Origin: Pedobacter terrae
Lineage (GTDB): Bacteria > Bacteroidota > Bacteroidia > Sphingobacteriales > Sphingobacteriaceae
Length of the DNA: 64,000 nt
Direction: 5' to 3'
NCBI RefSeq assembly: GCF_900100705.1
Contig: NZ_FNCH01000018.1
Coordinates: forward strand, 36,836 to 100,835
In this document: positions 44,207 to 54,252 of the stretch, one piece after another
Layout of the letters: the number at the start of each line of letters is the position of its first letter
How positions within the stretch are numbered: the first letter of the stretch is position 1
Notes under the pieces: model-generated
What the model was told of the DNA's origin: nothing
Seen by the model: only the letters and a program-made list of their open reading frames with translations
The model's database searches: none
Made by a program: the position numbers and the translations under genes

Positions 44207-47200
44207 ATGGTTGAGACCTTCATTAGAAGACCAGTACTTTCACTGGTTATTTCACTTATATTGATTTTATTGGGCGTCCTTGCCCTTTTTAAGCTCCCTA
44301 TTACACAGTTTCCGGACATTGTTCCTCCATCTGTGGTGGTAACGGCAAACTACAATGGCGCCAATGCGGAAGTTTGTGCCAAGGCTGTGGCGACCCCTCT
44401 TGAACGTGCGATTAACGGCGTTCCTGGCATGACCTATATGAATACGGTCAGCAGCAATAACGGCGTAACCCTGGTGCAGGTATTTTTTAATGTAGGTACT
44501 GATCCTGATCGGGCTGCGGTAAATGTACAGAACCGAGTAACTACGGTTCTCGATGAACTTCCCGAAGAGGTAATAAAGGCCGGTGTAACTACTGAAAAAG
44601 AGGTGAACAGCATGCTGCTCTACCTAAATATTACCAGCAGCGATAAGGAAATGAACGAGGAGTTCATCTATAACTTTGCGGACATCAACGTGCTGCAGGA
44701 ACTTAAAAGGATAGACGGCGTCGGTTTTGTAGAAATTATGGGAGCCAGGGACTATTCCATGAGGGTTTGGCTCAAACCGGATCGGATGCGCTCCTACAAT
44801 ATATCCGCAGAAGAGGTAATAGATAAGATGCGTGCGCAGAATATTGAGGCGGCGCCGGGTGTGGCAGGCGAGAATTCCGGCAAGGGCAAAGAAGTAAAGC
44901 AGTATGTGCTGCGGTATACCGGTAAGTTCAACAATAAGGAGGACTATGAGAATTTAGTACTCCGTGCCGAGCGTGACGGGGCCCTTGTGAGGCTAAAGGA
45001 TATCGCCGATCTGGAATTCGGAACAGTCAGCTATGATATGGTTTCCAAAACTGACGGCAAACCTTCAGCCTCAATTATGATCAAGCAAAGGCCTGGTTCA
45101 AATGCTAGTGAGGTAATAGATAACATCAAGTCAAAAATGGCTAAACTTAAAGCCACCAGTTTTCCACCTGGGATGGAATATAATTATGCCTATGATGTTT
45201 CCCGCTTCCTTGATGCAAGTATCCATGAAGTTTTAAGGACACTTTTGGAAGCTTTCATACTCGTATTCATAGTGGTATTTATTTTTCTACAGGATTTCAG
45301 AAGTACGCTGATTCCCGCTCTTGCGGTTCCGGTAGCGCTGATTAGTACACTTGCCTTTCTCCAGATCATGGGTTTTTCCATTAACATTTTAACGCTATTT
45401 GCGCTCGTACTGGCCATCGGGATTGTAGTGGATAATGCAATTGTCGTAGTCGAGGCGGTCCACGTAAAAATGAGTGAAGAACACCTGCCGCCTATGGAAG
45501 CCACAATCGCCGCAATGAAAGAAATTAGCGGCGCAATTGTAGCCATTACCCTCGTCATGTCGGCTGTATTTGTCCCGGTTGCTTTTCTTTCCGGGCCAGT
45601 AGGGGTGTTTTACCGTCAGTTTTCACTTACTCTGGCCATTTCTATTGTGATATCGGGAATAAATGCATTAACGCTAACACCGGCGCTCTGTGCACTAATG
45701 CTTCGGCATAATGTTGAGACTGGTAAAAAAGGGATGCTCCAGCGGTTTTTTAGTCTTTTTAATAAAGGCTATGATAAGACAGAGAAAAAATTCGGCCGGT
45801 TGGTGCGGTTTATCATTTCCCGAAGGGTGGTCACTATGGGACTATTGCTGCTCTTTATTTTCCTGAGCTGGCTGGGCTCAAGCATTCTTCCTTCCGGGTT
45901 TATTCCAACTGAAGATCAGGGGATGATTTATGTGAACGTAACCACGCCTCCTGGTTCTACAGTAGAGCGGACCGAACAGGTTCTTGATCAGATCGAAAAG
46001 GTAACTGGTAGTATTAATTCTATTGAAAATGTCAGCACACTGGCCGGTTATTCTCTAATGAGCGATATTACAGGAGCTTCGTATGGAATGGCGATGATTA
46101 ACCTTTCCCCATGGGAAGCGCGAAAGGAAAGTGTGGATGAGCTTATCGCGGCCCTTAAAGCCAGAACCAGGGGGATCAGTGATGCTTCTATTGAATTCTT
46201 TTCGCCGCCTACGGTGCCTGGATTTGGAAACGCCAGCGGTTTTGAGCTTAGACTTCTTGATAAAAATAAGAGCGAGGATATGGGGAAAACGGCGAAGGTA
46301 ACCAATGACTTTCTTGCTGAACTCCGTAAAAGCAATGCCATTTCCGGGGCCTTCACTAGTTTTGACCCTAACTTTCCCCAATACATGATCCATGTCGATC
46401 AGGATATGGCGGCGCAAAAAGGGGTGACGATTGAGAATGCAATGGGTACCCTGCAGACCCTTGTCGGAAGTTACTACGCCACCAACTTCATCCGTTTCGG
46501 ACAGATGTATAAAGTCATGCTCCAAGCCTATCCCCAATATCGGGGCAAGCCTACAGACCTGTTAAAACTCTATGTCAAAAATGACCGGGGCGAGATGATA
46601 CCTTACTCGGCATTTATCACCATGGAAAGGGTTTATGGGCCAGAGCAGATCAACCGGTATAATATGTACCCATCCGCGATGATCAACGGTGATGCCGCGG
46701 CGGGTTATAGCAGTAGCGACGCGATTGCGACAGTTGAAAAAACTGCAAAGGAAAAGCTTCCGAGAGGTTTTAGCATTGAATGGTCCGGAATGACAAGGGA
46801 GCAGATCCTTTCGGGGAACCAGGCCATTTACATCTTCATCATCTGTCTGATATTTGTCTACCTGATTTTAGCCGCGCAATATGAGAGCTTTCTCTTGCCG
46901 CTGCCTGTCCTGCTCTCGCTTCCTGCCGGAATTGCCGGGGCATTTTTTACCCTAAAGCTGGCCGGCCTGGAGAACAATATCTACGCCCAGGTGGCACTGG
47001 TCATGCTTATCGGACTACTTGGAAAGAATGCGATTCTGATTATTGAGTTTGCCGAACAAAAACGCAAAGCAGGCTTTTCTGTTGCCAGGGCTGCAGCTCT
47101 GGGCGCTGTATCGCGTTTACGTCCGATACTGATGACTTCCTTCGCCTTTATTGCAGGCCTCATTCCGCTCTGTATAGCCTCAGGCGCGGGGGCGGTAGGT

Positions 47201-47320
47201 AACCGTTCGATTGGAATGACCGCAGTAGGAGGAATGCTCATCGGGACGCTCTTTGGCGTAATACTGATTCCGGGTTTATATGGGGTATTTGCAGCCCGCA
47301 AAAAAAAAACAGGCAGTTAA
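44207..47320 (+). CDS. RND multidrug efflux pump (HAE-1/AcrB-like)
   Basis: 1037 residues with the twelve-helix AcrB layout. Features: FIRRPVLSLVISLILILLGV in helix 1, porter-domain TPLERAINGVPGM, helix 4 GIVVDNAIVVVEAV, C-terminal half beginning around GLLLLFIFLSWLGSSILPSGFIPTEDQG, and helix 10 GLLGKNAILIIEFAEQKR with the coupling Lys. In helix 4 the usual Asp-Asp pair reads Asp-Asn. It exports hydrophobic compounds using the proton gradient in complex with the adaptor and channel encoded on either side. Substrates unknown. Confidence 0.95.
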   Translation: MVETFIRRPVLSLVISLILILLGVLALFKLPITQFPDIVPPSVVVTANYNGANAEVCAKAVATPLERAINGVPGMTYMNTVSSNNGVTLVQVFFNVGTDPDRAAVNVQNRVTTVLDELPEEVIKAGVTTEKEVNSMLLYLNITSSDKEMNEEFIYNFADINVLQELKRIDGVGFVEIMGARDYSMRVWLKPDRMRSYNISAEEVIDKMRAQNIEAAPGVAGENSGKGKEVKQYVLRYTGKFNNKEDYENLVLRAERDGALVRLKDIADLEFGTVSYDMVSKTDGKPSASIMIKQRPGSNASEVIDNIKSKMAKLKATSFPPGMEYNYAYDVSRFLDASIHEVLRTLLEAFILVFIVVFIFLQDFRSTLIPALAVPVALISTLAFLQIMGFSINILTLFALVLAIGIVVDNAIVVVEAVHVKMSEEHLPPMEATIAAMKEISGAIVAITLVMSAVFVPVAFLSGPVGVFYRQFSLTLAISIVISGINALTLTPALCALMLRHNVETGKKGMLQRFFSLFNKGYDKTEKKFGRLVRFIISRRVVTMGLLLLFIFLSWLGSSILPSGFIPTEDQGMIYVNVTTPPGSTVERTEQVLDQIEKVTGSINSIENVSTLAGYSLMSDITGASYGMAMINLSPWEARKESVDELIAALKARTRGISDASIEFFSPPTVPGFGNASGFELRLLDKNKSEDMGKTAKVTNDFLAELRKSNAISGAFTSFDPNFPQYMIHVDQDMAAQKGVTIENAMGTLQTLVGSYYATNFIRFGQMYKVMLQAYPQYRGKPTDLLKLYVKNDRGEMIPYSAFITMERVYGPEQINRYNMYPSAMINGDAAAGYSSSDAIATVEKTAKEKLPRGFSIEWSGMTREQILSGNQAIYIFIICLIFVYLILAAQYESFLLPLPVLLSLPAGIAGAFFTLKLAGLENNIYAQVALVMLIGLLGKNAILIIEFAEQKRKAGFSVARAAALGAVSRLRPILMTSFAFIAGLIPLCIASGAGAVGNRSIGMTAVGGMLIGTLFGVILIPGLYGVFAARKKKTGS

Positions 47321-47346
47321 AAGTTCTACGCTTAACACAAATTAAA

Positions 47347-48783
47347 ATGAAATTAAATATTAAAATAATTACTCCATTTATTATTATATCCTGCCTGATA
47401 GCTTTCATATCTTCCTGTAGCTCAGTTAGGCAGGCAAATCTTCCTGAACTCAAAAAGCTTCCTGATTCCTTTAGCCGGCTTTCTTCTGCGCCTGCTGAGG
47501 CTTTGAGCTGGAAGGCCGTCTTTACCCAGCCCGACCTTAAGGAGCTTATCGATACCGCACTTAAAAACAACCTTAGCATACAATCTGGAGTACAGCGGGT
47601 GTTGGTTGCAGGGCTGAATCTCCGCCTTAGCCGCTCAAAGCTCTATCCCACACTTAGTGCTGGCATATCTGCAGGGCTCGATCACTATGGAGACTATACA
47701 ATGAATGGGGTAGGGAATTACGATACCAATTTTTCGGATAACCTGAATGACAAGCAGCGGATCCCCAGCCCGACGCCGGATTATTTTGCGGGTTTCAGGA
47801 GTTCATGGGAAATTGACATCTGGGGAAAGCTATCTGAGAAGAAAAGGGCCGCATATAATCGCTACCTTTCCAGCCAGGCAGGTTTGCAGTGGTATAAAAC
47901 ACAAATCATTAGTCAGGTTGCGGAACTTTACTATGAACTAACTGCTCTTGATAAACGCCTGGAAATTCTCCAGCGAAACATACTCCTGCAAAATAAGGGT
48001 CTGGAAATTGTGGAAGCCCAGATGGCCGGAGGCCGGGCAACCGCGCTGGCGGTTAGCCAATTTAAGGCCCAGCGCATGGCCACACAAGGCAGGCAGTTTG
48101 AAATTCGACAGGCAATCAACAGGATCGAGAACGAACTCAACCTGCTTATGGGCAGATACAAGGGGAACCTGGGACGTGACACCAGTGCAATAACCCAAGT
48201 TTTGCCCAGGGAAATTTATGCCGGGATTCCTGCAAAAGTGATTCTTGCCAGGCCGGACGTAAGAGAAGCGGAACTGCAACTCGCTGCCTCGAAGGCAGAT
48301 GTGAATGCCGCAAGAAAGGCATTTCTGCCTTCGCTGACCCTTGATGCCTATGCTGGCTATAACTCCTTCAAGCTTCCGCTACTTTTCTCGCCTGCTTCAA
48401 TGGCTGCAGGATTACTCGGCGGACTGAGCGCACCTTTGCTCAATAGGGCAGCGCTCAAAAACAGTAGCCTGGTGGCAAACTCCGCACAGCTTTCTGCCTT
48501 TTACAACTACCAGGGGCGGATCATCAAAGCCTACCAGGAAGTCTCTGTCCAGCTTTCGGCCATTGAAAACTATAAACAGGCATATCTTTTTAAATCAAAT
48601 GAGGTAGAGGAACTAAAGAAAGCAGTTTCAACTGCCAACGACTTGTATCTTTCCGGATATGCCAGTTATCTGGAGGTCATTGTTGCGCAGCGCAGCGTGC
48701 TTGATGCAGAAATGCAACAGGTTAATCTAAAGCAGAAATCCTACTCTTCACTGATCAACCTTTTCAGAGCGCTGGGAGGATAA
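47347..48783 (+). CDS. TolC-family outer-membrane efflux channel lipoprotein
   Basis: 478 residues with lipobox AFISSC (Cys about 24), then the OMF repeats: WKAVFTQPDLKELIDTALKNNLSIQ and SSWEIDIWGKLSEKKRAAYNRY in the first half, LARPDVREAELQLAASKADVNAARKAFLP in the second, ending SLINLFRALGG. This is the NodT/OprM type with long periplasmic helices. It starts 26 bp after the pump stop and completes the tripartite efflux system. Confidence 0.95.
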   Translation: MKLNIKIITPFIIISCLIAFISSCSSVRQANLPELKKLPDSFSRLSSAPAEALSWKAVFTQPDLKELIDTALKNNLSIQSGVQRVLVAGLNLRLSRSKLYPTLSAGISAGLDHYGDYTMNGVGNYDTNFSDNLNDKQRIPSPTPDYFAGFRSSWEIDIWGKLSEKKRAAYNRYLSSQAGLQWYKTQIISQVAELYYELTALDKRLEILQRNILLQNKGLEIVEAQMAGGRATALAVSQFKAQRMATQGRQFEIRQAINRIENELNLLMGRYKGNLGRDTSAITQVLPREIYAGIPAKVILARPDVREAELQLAASKADVNAARKAFLPSLTLDAYAGYNSFKLPLLFSPASMAAGLLGGLSAPLLNRAALKNSSLVANSAQLSAFYNYQGRIIKAYQEVSVQLSAIENYKQAYLFKSNEVEELKKAVSTANDLYLSGYASYLEVIVAQRSVLDAEMQQVNLKQKSYSSLINLFRALGG

Positions 48784-48864
48784 AAACTATTCGCTCTCAA
48801 ACAAAATATATTGCCCCGGGATTTCTTTGATGGGGTCTCGGGGTTTCTTCCGAACTTTAAACAC

Positions 48865-49440
48865 CTACAAAACCATTGCAAGCCCTACTCTCGCACCATA
48901 GAACGATGTGGATTCCCCTTTTCTAATCCAGCTTTCATAACGCAGACCCAGGTCGGCGCTAAAGCGATCATTTATCGGTATGCAGGCGCCCAGAGCAGGG
49001 GAATAGGTGAAGGCCTGGTAAGAATTTTCGCCAAGCGTGAAAGCTGATCCACCTAAAACCTCAGCATAATAGATTCCTCCAAAATAGTACCTCAAACCGA
49101 CCTTTAGCGGTATAACCCCACTGATGTGGGTATCCTCGCCATAGTTTTCCAGACGTGCCCGCACATCTTTCCGGTACTGAAAATGCATATAGCCCAAGAA
49201 ACCCACAGCATTGAAATTTCCTTTGAGGTTGTACTCGCCAACTAAAGAGCCACCGTAGCCCCGTCGGTATGTTTCTGCTGATTTCCCTGTCGGAAAAGCT
49301 AAAGCCGCACCCATGGAGATTTTGGTTTTTGCGCCCATTTCCTGGCCCGAGACATTTAACTTCGAACTGATCAACGTTAGTAACAAGGTAGCCTTGATTA
49401 AATTCCGGACCTTTAGATATCTTCTGAAAGGACTGTACAT
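48865..49440 (-). CDS. Outer-membrane beta-barrel protein
   Basis: 191 residues from MYSPFRRYLKVRNLIKATLL, whose apolar stretch and GQEMGAK form a plausible signal. The open frame extends 64 codons further, but that part (SLAEATAIIERLELKV) looks unlike a secreted N-terminus. The mature part has alternating amphipathic strands (GGSLVGEYNLKGNFNAVGFLGYMHF, LKVGLRYYFGGIYYAEVLGGSAF) ending GARVGLAMVL, a terminal strand of small OmpW-like barrels. Convergent with the efflux operon. Function unknown. Confidence 0.7.
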   Translation of the reverse strand: MYSPFRRYLKVRNLIKATLLLTLISSKLNVSGQEMGAKTKISMGAALAFPTGKSAETYRRGYGGSLVGEYNLKGNFNAVGFLGYMHFQYRKDVRARLENYGEDTHISGVIPLKVGLRYYFGGIYYAEVLGGSAFTLGENSYQAFTYSPALGACIPINDRFSADLGLRYESWIRKGESTSFYGARVGLAMVL

Positions 49441-49779
49441 TTTATCTATAAGTTTTAGGAATTTTTTACGCAGATGTTTAGTTGTAACGAACCTCGAAAG
49501 CCCATAGGAAAGCATTCCGGCATCATGGCTGATACTGACCTTTAATTCAAGTCGCTCAATGATTGCTGTAGCCTCGGCCAGACTTCGGTGAATATCCTTC
49601 ATTCTAAGTACTTCTCTCCCATACGCCATCACATTATATTTGGCAGGTTCAAATTGTATATGAATAGCTTAATGTCCTCACTTATGCCATTTTGCTATGG
49701 TGATGGCTATAATTTCCTGGGTGTTCATCTGAGATATTGCATATGCTTTTGATTTGTGATTTTAACGCGCTTATAACGC

Positions 49780-51657
49780 TTAATTTTTTGTTCCGTTTTT
49801 GCTCTCTTCCCTTTCAGTACGGAACCGTGGCGCGAGATAATCGCCGGGAAGGTATTCCTTTGGGATGGTAATTGCGTTACCGTCCCGCAGTGCCTTGTAA
49901 TGAGGAGACATAATTTCTACGCCTGCACGGTTAAATTCATCCTGGATATTGGCATGAAGCGCAGAATAGATTACTGCCTGACGGTTTGGTGAATGGGTAT
50001 GGGCATTCAGGCGGTAACTTACGTAATAATCATCCAGGCTGGTCTGCAAAACATAGGGTGCTGGCTCGGCCTCAATGAGCTCAGTGGCCTGGGCGGCCTC
50101 GATCAGCAGACGGTGAACTGTTCTCCAGGGCACGTCATATCCGATGGTGACTGTAGTATTTACGATCAGACCTTTTTCCGCTGCTTCGATGCTGTAATTA
50201 ACCGTGTGGTTATTCATCACAGCTGAATTCGGGATCGAGACCACTTCATTCTGTATAGTCCTCACGCGGGTAACCAGAAGTGTTTTTTCTATAATATCAC
50301 CTGTTACCTCGCCGATCTTAACCCGATCGCCAATCTTAAAGGCCCGCATATAAGTAAGCACCAGTCCTGCAACCACATTGCCAAGTGCACCCGCAGAACC
50401 GAAGGTAAACAATACACCGATGAACACCGATACGCCTTTGAATACGCCCGAATCAGACCCGGGGAGGTATGGAAAGATAACAATGAGCATAAAAGCCAGT
50501 ATCAGTACGCGCACGATTTGATAAGTAGGGTTGGCCCAGTCCTTATAAAAACCGGGGATGGCCAGTTTGCCTCTTTCAATCTCTGTTTTTAAAAAACGCA
50601 CAAATTTGATCACATATCGAAAGACTACTAACAGAACCAGTATGGTTATCAGGTTTGGCACATAGTCCCAAACGGAATTGCCAATTTTTTTTAGTGGTCT
50701 TAAAACATAGTTCAACAGGTTTTCTGAAAGGTCTCTGGTAAAAGGGAAAATTCCAAACAGTACCGGAAAAGCCAGATAGACCACCACCAGGATAACAAGA
50801 TAGCGGATAACCTTTATCAGAACCTTTAAAGCCCCAAGCTGCCTTGAAGGATCCAGGAGCTCATAGTTTTTTATCTTTATCCCTTTTCCCAGGCGGCTTT
50901 CAGAAGAAAGAAACCGTCTGGAGATCATGGCAAAAAGTTTATTGATGAGGTAGATAAGGCCTATAACGACTCCAATCACAAGAAAGGTCAGCAGTATTTC
51001 TCTCAACAGTACCTGCCAGCTATTGTCTGAGCGATACTTTTTTAGAGATACCGCTATTTTTTGACTGATTTCTTTTGCATAGGCATTACGATCTTTTCTT
51101 GCCCATAAGGCATCCTGATCGGTAACCGAAAGGATAAGTGTTCCTCCATAAACCAGGTCTGTTGACTGTTCGGCATCACTAAGCCGAAGTGAATCGACCG
51201 AGAAGCCTGCGAGGTCGCCAATGCGCTCAAGCCTTTCTGAAATAGCTTTCGCACGTTCTGCAGCGCTAAAACTTCCCAGGCGTGCGTAAATGTTAAACAG
51301 CGTATCGGTGGAAAGAAGCACAGGGGTGGCTTTAATGATCCTCCGCAGGGAGTCTATCTGGGCAATCTGACGCGAAAGATGCACGGAATCCTTTTTACGC
51401 AGTAAAGAGAGTTCTTCCATCAACGCATTTTTCTCTATTCGGTCTTTATCGCCCAAAGTGCTCACCCGGCGTTCCAGTTCTGCACGCTTAAGCGAATCGG
51501 AGAGCCGCTCGGCAGATAGTTGACTAACCTTATCTAGTTCGCTGTTGAGTTTTTTGGTATTTAAGCTGTCAAGTTTTTTACCAATACTGTCTTGCAGAGG
51601 TATGTTCAGCTGGGCTGAGATGAGTAAGCCTATCGAAAGGGTAAAAATTTTGACCAT
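49780..51657 (-). CDS. MscS-family mechanosensitive channel with long N-terminal periplasmic domain
   Basis: 625 residues. A signal peptide is followed by an about 150-residue coiled-coil region (ERLSDSLKRAELERRVSTLG), then hydrophobic segments near 224, 285, 330, 390 and 410. The MscS pore and beta domain shows GVLFTFGSAGALGNVVAGLVLTYMRAFKIGDRVKIGEVTGDI and the C-terminal domain VSIPNSAVMNNHTVNYS, LQTSLDDYYVSYRLNAHTHS. It would relieve turgor on osmotic downshock in the inner membrane. Alone on its strand. Confidence 0.92.
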   Translation of the reverse strand: MVKIFTLSIGLLISAQLNIPLQDSIGKKLDSLNTKKLNSELDKVSQLSAERLSDSLKRAELERRVSTLGDKDRIEKNALMEELSLLRKKDSVHLSRQIAQIDSLRRIIKATPVLLSTDTLFNIYARLGSFSAAERAKAISERLERIGDLAGFSVDSLRLSDAEQSTDLVYGGTLILSVTDQDALWARKDRNAYAKEISQKIAVSLKKYRSDNSWQVLLREILLTFLVIGVVIGLIYLINKLFAMISRRFLSSESRLGKGIKIKNYELLDPSRQLGALKVLIKVIRYLVILVVVYLAFPVLFGIFPFTRDLSENLLNYVLRPLKKIGNSVWDYVPNLITILVLLVVFRYVIKFVRFLKTEIERGKLAIPGFYKDWANPTYQIVRVLILAFMLIVIFPYLPGSDSGVFKGVSVFIGVLFTFGSAGALGNVVAGLVLTYMRAFKIGDRVKIGEVTGDIIEKTLLVTRVRTIQNEVVSIPNSAVMNNHTVNYSIEAAEKGLIVNTTVTIGYDVPWRTVHRLLIEAAQATELIEAEPAPYVLQTSLDDYYVSYRLNAHTHSPNRQAVIYSALHANIQDEFNRAGVEIMSPHYKALRDGNAITIPKEYLPGDYLAPRFRTEREESKNGTKN

Positions 51658-51814
51658 ATTCTTTTTTGATATTACAATGTAATAAAATAAAGCCTTTTAA
51701 GTTAAAAAGGTGGTGTTTTTGTTACCCAGAAGGCATTTAAATCATTTTTGCTAACGTTGCCGAAATCCCCGATCGAGCCGGAAATATTTTTGCTCCCTCT
51801 CTTGCGGGAACTCT

Positions 51815-52412
51815 GGCGCTTACATTACCGGAGTTCAAAGTGGCAGTGCGGCCGAGTCAGGTGGACTAAAGAAGGGCGATATTATTCAGTCAATCGATGA
51901 CAATAAAATCACTTCTTCAGTCGAATGGTCCGAAAGGATAGCCAGGCACCAGCCAGGTGATGTGACCAAACTGGAGTATAAAAGAGGGAAGAATGTCTTG
52001 GGCGGTAATTCACCTTAAAAGGCCAGGAAGCAGAGCAAAAAATAGCAGATAACCTTGATGCCGAAGCAATTTCAAAAAAGCTAAGCGCTTATTTACCCCG
52101 TTGAACAGCCAGGTTAAACAATTTTACAGGATGAATTCGGGACTAGTCGTCTCCGCAGTAGATCCAAAAGACTTGTTCGCTCAGATCGGTATTCCGCGAG
52201 GAACTCTCATTTTAAGTATAAATGGTGGCCAAATCAACAGCGTTGGCGACATGATAGCAGCTTTAAATTCGGCAAGTAATGGAATTGCACGTTTCGAATG
52301 CCTAAGCCCAGAGGGGTCAAGGATTGTCTTTAACCTTTCTATGGGGCATAACACAAATGCTATGTTAAACAAAATTCAGCACCAGGAGATGGCCGCATGT
52401 GACTTAAAATGA
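51815..52412 (+). pseudogene. HtrA/DegP-type protease PDZ remnant
   Basis: Reading GAYITGVQSGSAAESGGLKK, then GDIIQSIDDNKITSS gives PDZ domain 1 of an HtrA-type protease. A linker (TLKGQEAEQKIADNLDAEAI) is in a shifted frame, and a second PDZ follows (SGLVVSAVDPKDLFAQIGIPRG, LILSINGGQI) to a stop at 52412. The Ser-His-Asp protease domain is missing upstream. It is a broken tail, not a working gene. The last piece alone gives a 103-codon open frame that should not be annotated as a protein on its own. Confidence 0.75.
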
Positions 52413-52534
52413 GGGTCATTCACTATCTTGCATGCTATTCTAAGCAAGGTTTAAAACGGACTCAAGCTTATGGAGTTTCAGGTCAGAGTTATGGGATACC
52501 CCAGAGGAGATGCAAATCTGATTAATAAGGGTTT

Positions 52535-53005
52535 TTATCTTAAACGGTGAAAAACCATTGTTTTTCCAATCCATTTGAAATGCCAGTAACCTCTCACTTT
52601 TAATAAATCATTCTTGTCTATGGATGCTGCCGCATTCCATTCCCGCCCATGTTTGGAATCATATACTTTGCCATTCTCCCAAGTCCTATTTTTTTTATTA
52701 TAGGTTAAATTACTCAAAATACTCATTCCCAGAATCGACCGGTTGCGCAATTTTGGATCAGGATTACGCTTGTCTTTCCAGTAAGACATCGGCTTCCCTT
52801 CTGTGTCACTGAACCAAACTACCTTCGCCTTAAACTCTTGCTTTTGCATAAAAATATGAATCCGCAAACTTTTATCCGTGTTTTCCCATAAACCACAAAT
52901 ACGTTGGCTCCCCGTAGCATTCTGGGCTAATACACCCTGCTGAAAAAATGTGAAGGAAAATAAAATAGTAAGTAGAATACAAAAAGACTTTTGGGAACGA
53001 GACAT
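52535..53005 (-). CDS. DUF2147 secreted protein
   Basis: 156 residues from MSRSQKSFCILLTILFSFTF, a Sec signal (cleavage near VLAQ). The open frame continues 19 codons upstream into the preceding gene's end; the signal peptide fixes this start. The mature part has GLWENTDKSLRIHIF, DKRNPDPKLRNRSILGMSIL, GKVYDSKHGREWNAAAS and VRGYWHFKWIGKTMVFHR, the DUF2147 pattern of a small periplasmic beta-barrel. Its role is unknown. It lies just after the universal stress protein, possibly co-transcribed. Confidence 0.85.
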   Translation of the reverse strand: MSRSQKSFCILLTILFSFTFFQQGVLAQNATGSQRICGLWENTDKSLRIHIFMQKQEFKAKVVWFSDTEGKPMSYWKDKRNPDPKLRNRSILGMSILSNLTYNKKNRTWENGKVYDSKHGREWNAAASIDKNDLLKVRGYWHFKWIGKTMVFHRLR

Positions 53006-53024
53006 TCTGCTGATATTTTCAGTT

Positions 53025-53939
53025 TTAAAAGCCAAATTGCATTTTATTTTCATAATGCACATTTAGAGGGTTGGTATTTTCTGCCTTAACAGTCAAATCT
53101 TTTACAAATAGTACCGGAACTTCTGTATTCCGAATCATCTTCTGGGTAAAATTCCCAAAAAAGAATTCCTTAAGAGTTCTCTTTATGTCTGCCTCCACGA
53201 TGATCAACTGTGCGTCCTCTTTTTTTGAAAGGGTGATAAGATCTTTAGTGCCATTTAAGGTATCTATAGACTGTTGGCTTAATGCGCTTTCAATCATCCT
53301 CAACCTGGACTTTAGCTTTCCAGAAAACTCACGAATGGAGTTCAATAGATTATTGTCTTTCTTATTGAAAAGGGCAATCATTGCTACTTCTGCATCATTT
53401 TTGTCAATTATACTTTTCGAAATCCGAAGTTTATTTATAGGGTTTTCCTGGCTAAATGCCAGCAGGATGATCTTCTTGAACCGGCTCACACTTTTACCGG
53501 CAGGAACAGTAAGCAAGTGACCGGCGGTTTCCTGTAGAACCTTATATGGCAGACTGTCGTTCAGATAAGTCTGCTCGCTTATATTTGGGTCAATGCCAAG
53601 CACAGTAATATCCGCTTGTAAGAGCGCCGAGTGTTTTACAATCACAGCAGGGCGATTACCTGCAACACTATGAAGGCTACAGTTGAGATTATGGCTTTTC
53701 ATAATGGATGTAGCAAGTTTTTCGAGAAATACTTTGTCTTTCTCCCAAACCTCATCCATCATTGTTGTCACCTTTGCCACTTGCCCCATTCCGGGATAAT
53801 GTGTTCCGATATCCTTAATATGAAGCAAATGTAGATTAGATTTATGCCGTTTTGCCATTTGAATAGCGGTATTCAATGCATTAATTTTCGCGTCGGATAG
53901 GTCAATAGGTATTAATATGTTTTTAATGTTCCTTTTCAT
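53025..53939 (-). CDS. Universal stress protein, tandem UspA domains
   Basis: 304 residues composed of two UspA-like halves. The first starts NILIPIDLSDAKINALNTAIQMA and contains DITVLGIDP; the second, less conserved, starts about residue 155 with FKKIILLAFSQEN and ends NTEVPVLFVKDLT. The ATP-binding G-2x-G-9x-G(S/T) motif is not evident. Cytoplasmic, general stress survival role by family. Upstream of the DUF2147 gene. Confidence 0.85.
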   Translation of the reverse strand: MKRNIKNILIPIDLSDAKINALNTAIQMAKRHKSNLHLLHIKDIGTHYPGMGQVAKVTTMMDEVWEKDKVFLEKLATSIMKSHNLNCSLHSVAGNRPAVIVKHSALLQADITVLGIDPNISEQTYLNDSLPYKVLQETAGHLLTVPAGKSVSRFKKIILLAFSQENPINKLRISKSIIDKNDAEVAMIALFNKKDNNLLNSIREFSGKLKSRLRMIESALSQQSIDTLNGTKDLITLSKKEDAQLIIVEADIKRTLKEFFFGNFTQKMIRNTEVPVLFVKDLTVKAENTNPLNVHYENKMQFGF

Positions 53940-54252
53940 AAAAGTTGGTTTTGATGATAAAAAATTAATGAAGTGCAGAAGAACTTACACTTGGAAGTAC
54001 GATTAATATACGAAAAAAAAAACTTAATTCCAACAAACAACTCAAACTTCGATTAGTTAATTAAGCATATTGGTTTAGTGAGATCGGCAAGTTTTTCTGA
54101 AAGATGCGATTCTGCATAATCTTATCTCAGGTTATCGCTACTCATTACACATTTGTTGCACAAACCGCTGGTTAAGGCAGCTCAACGACCAGATTTACGC
54201 AAAAGATTCAACAAGGCTTTTATAAGCTTCGTTCGAAAAATGATCATGATAA
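53940..54252. other. Gene-free stretch
   Basis: About 310 bp of AT-rich DNA between the stress-protein and YihY genes. I see no open frame, RNA or clear repeat beyond an A-run near 54014; it probably carries the stress-protein promoter. Confidence 0.6.

Noticed and set aside
52101..52412. A stand-alone 103-residue PDZ protein
   Set aside because: The upstream PDZ and linker continue in other frames, so this is the tail of a broken HtrA gene.
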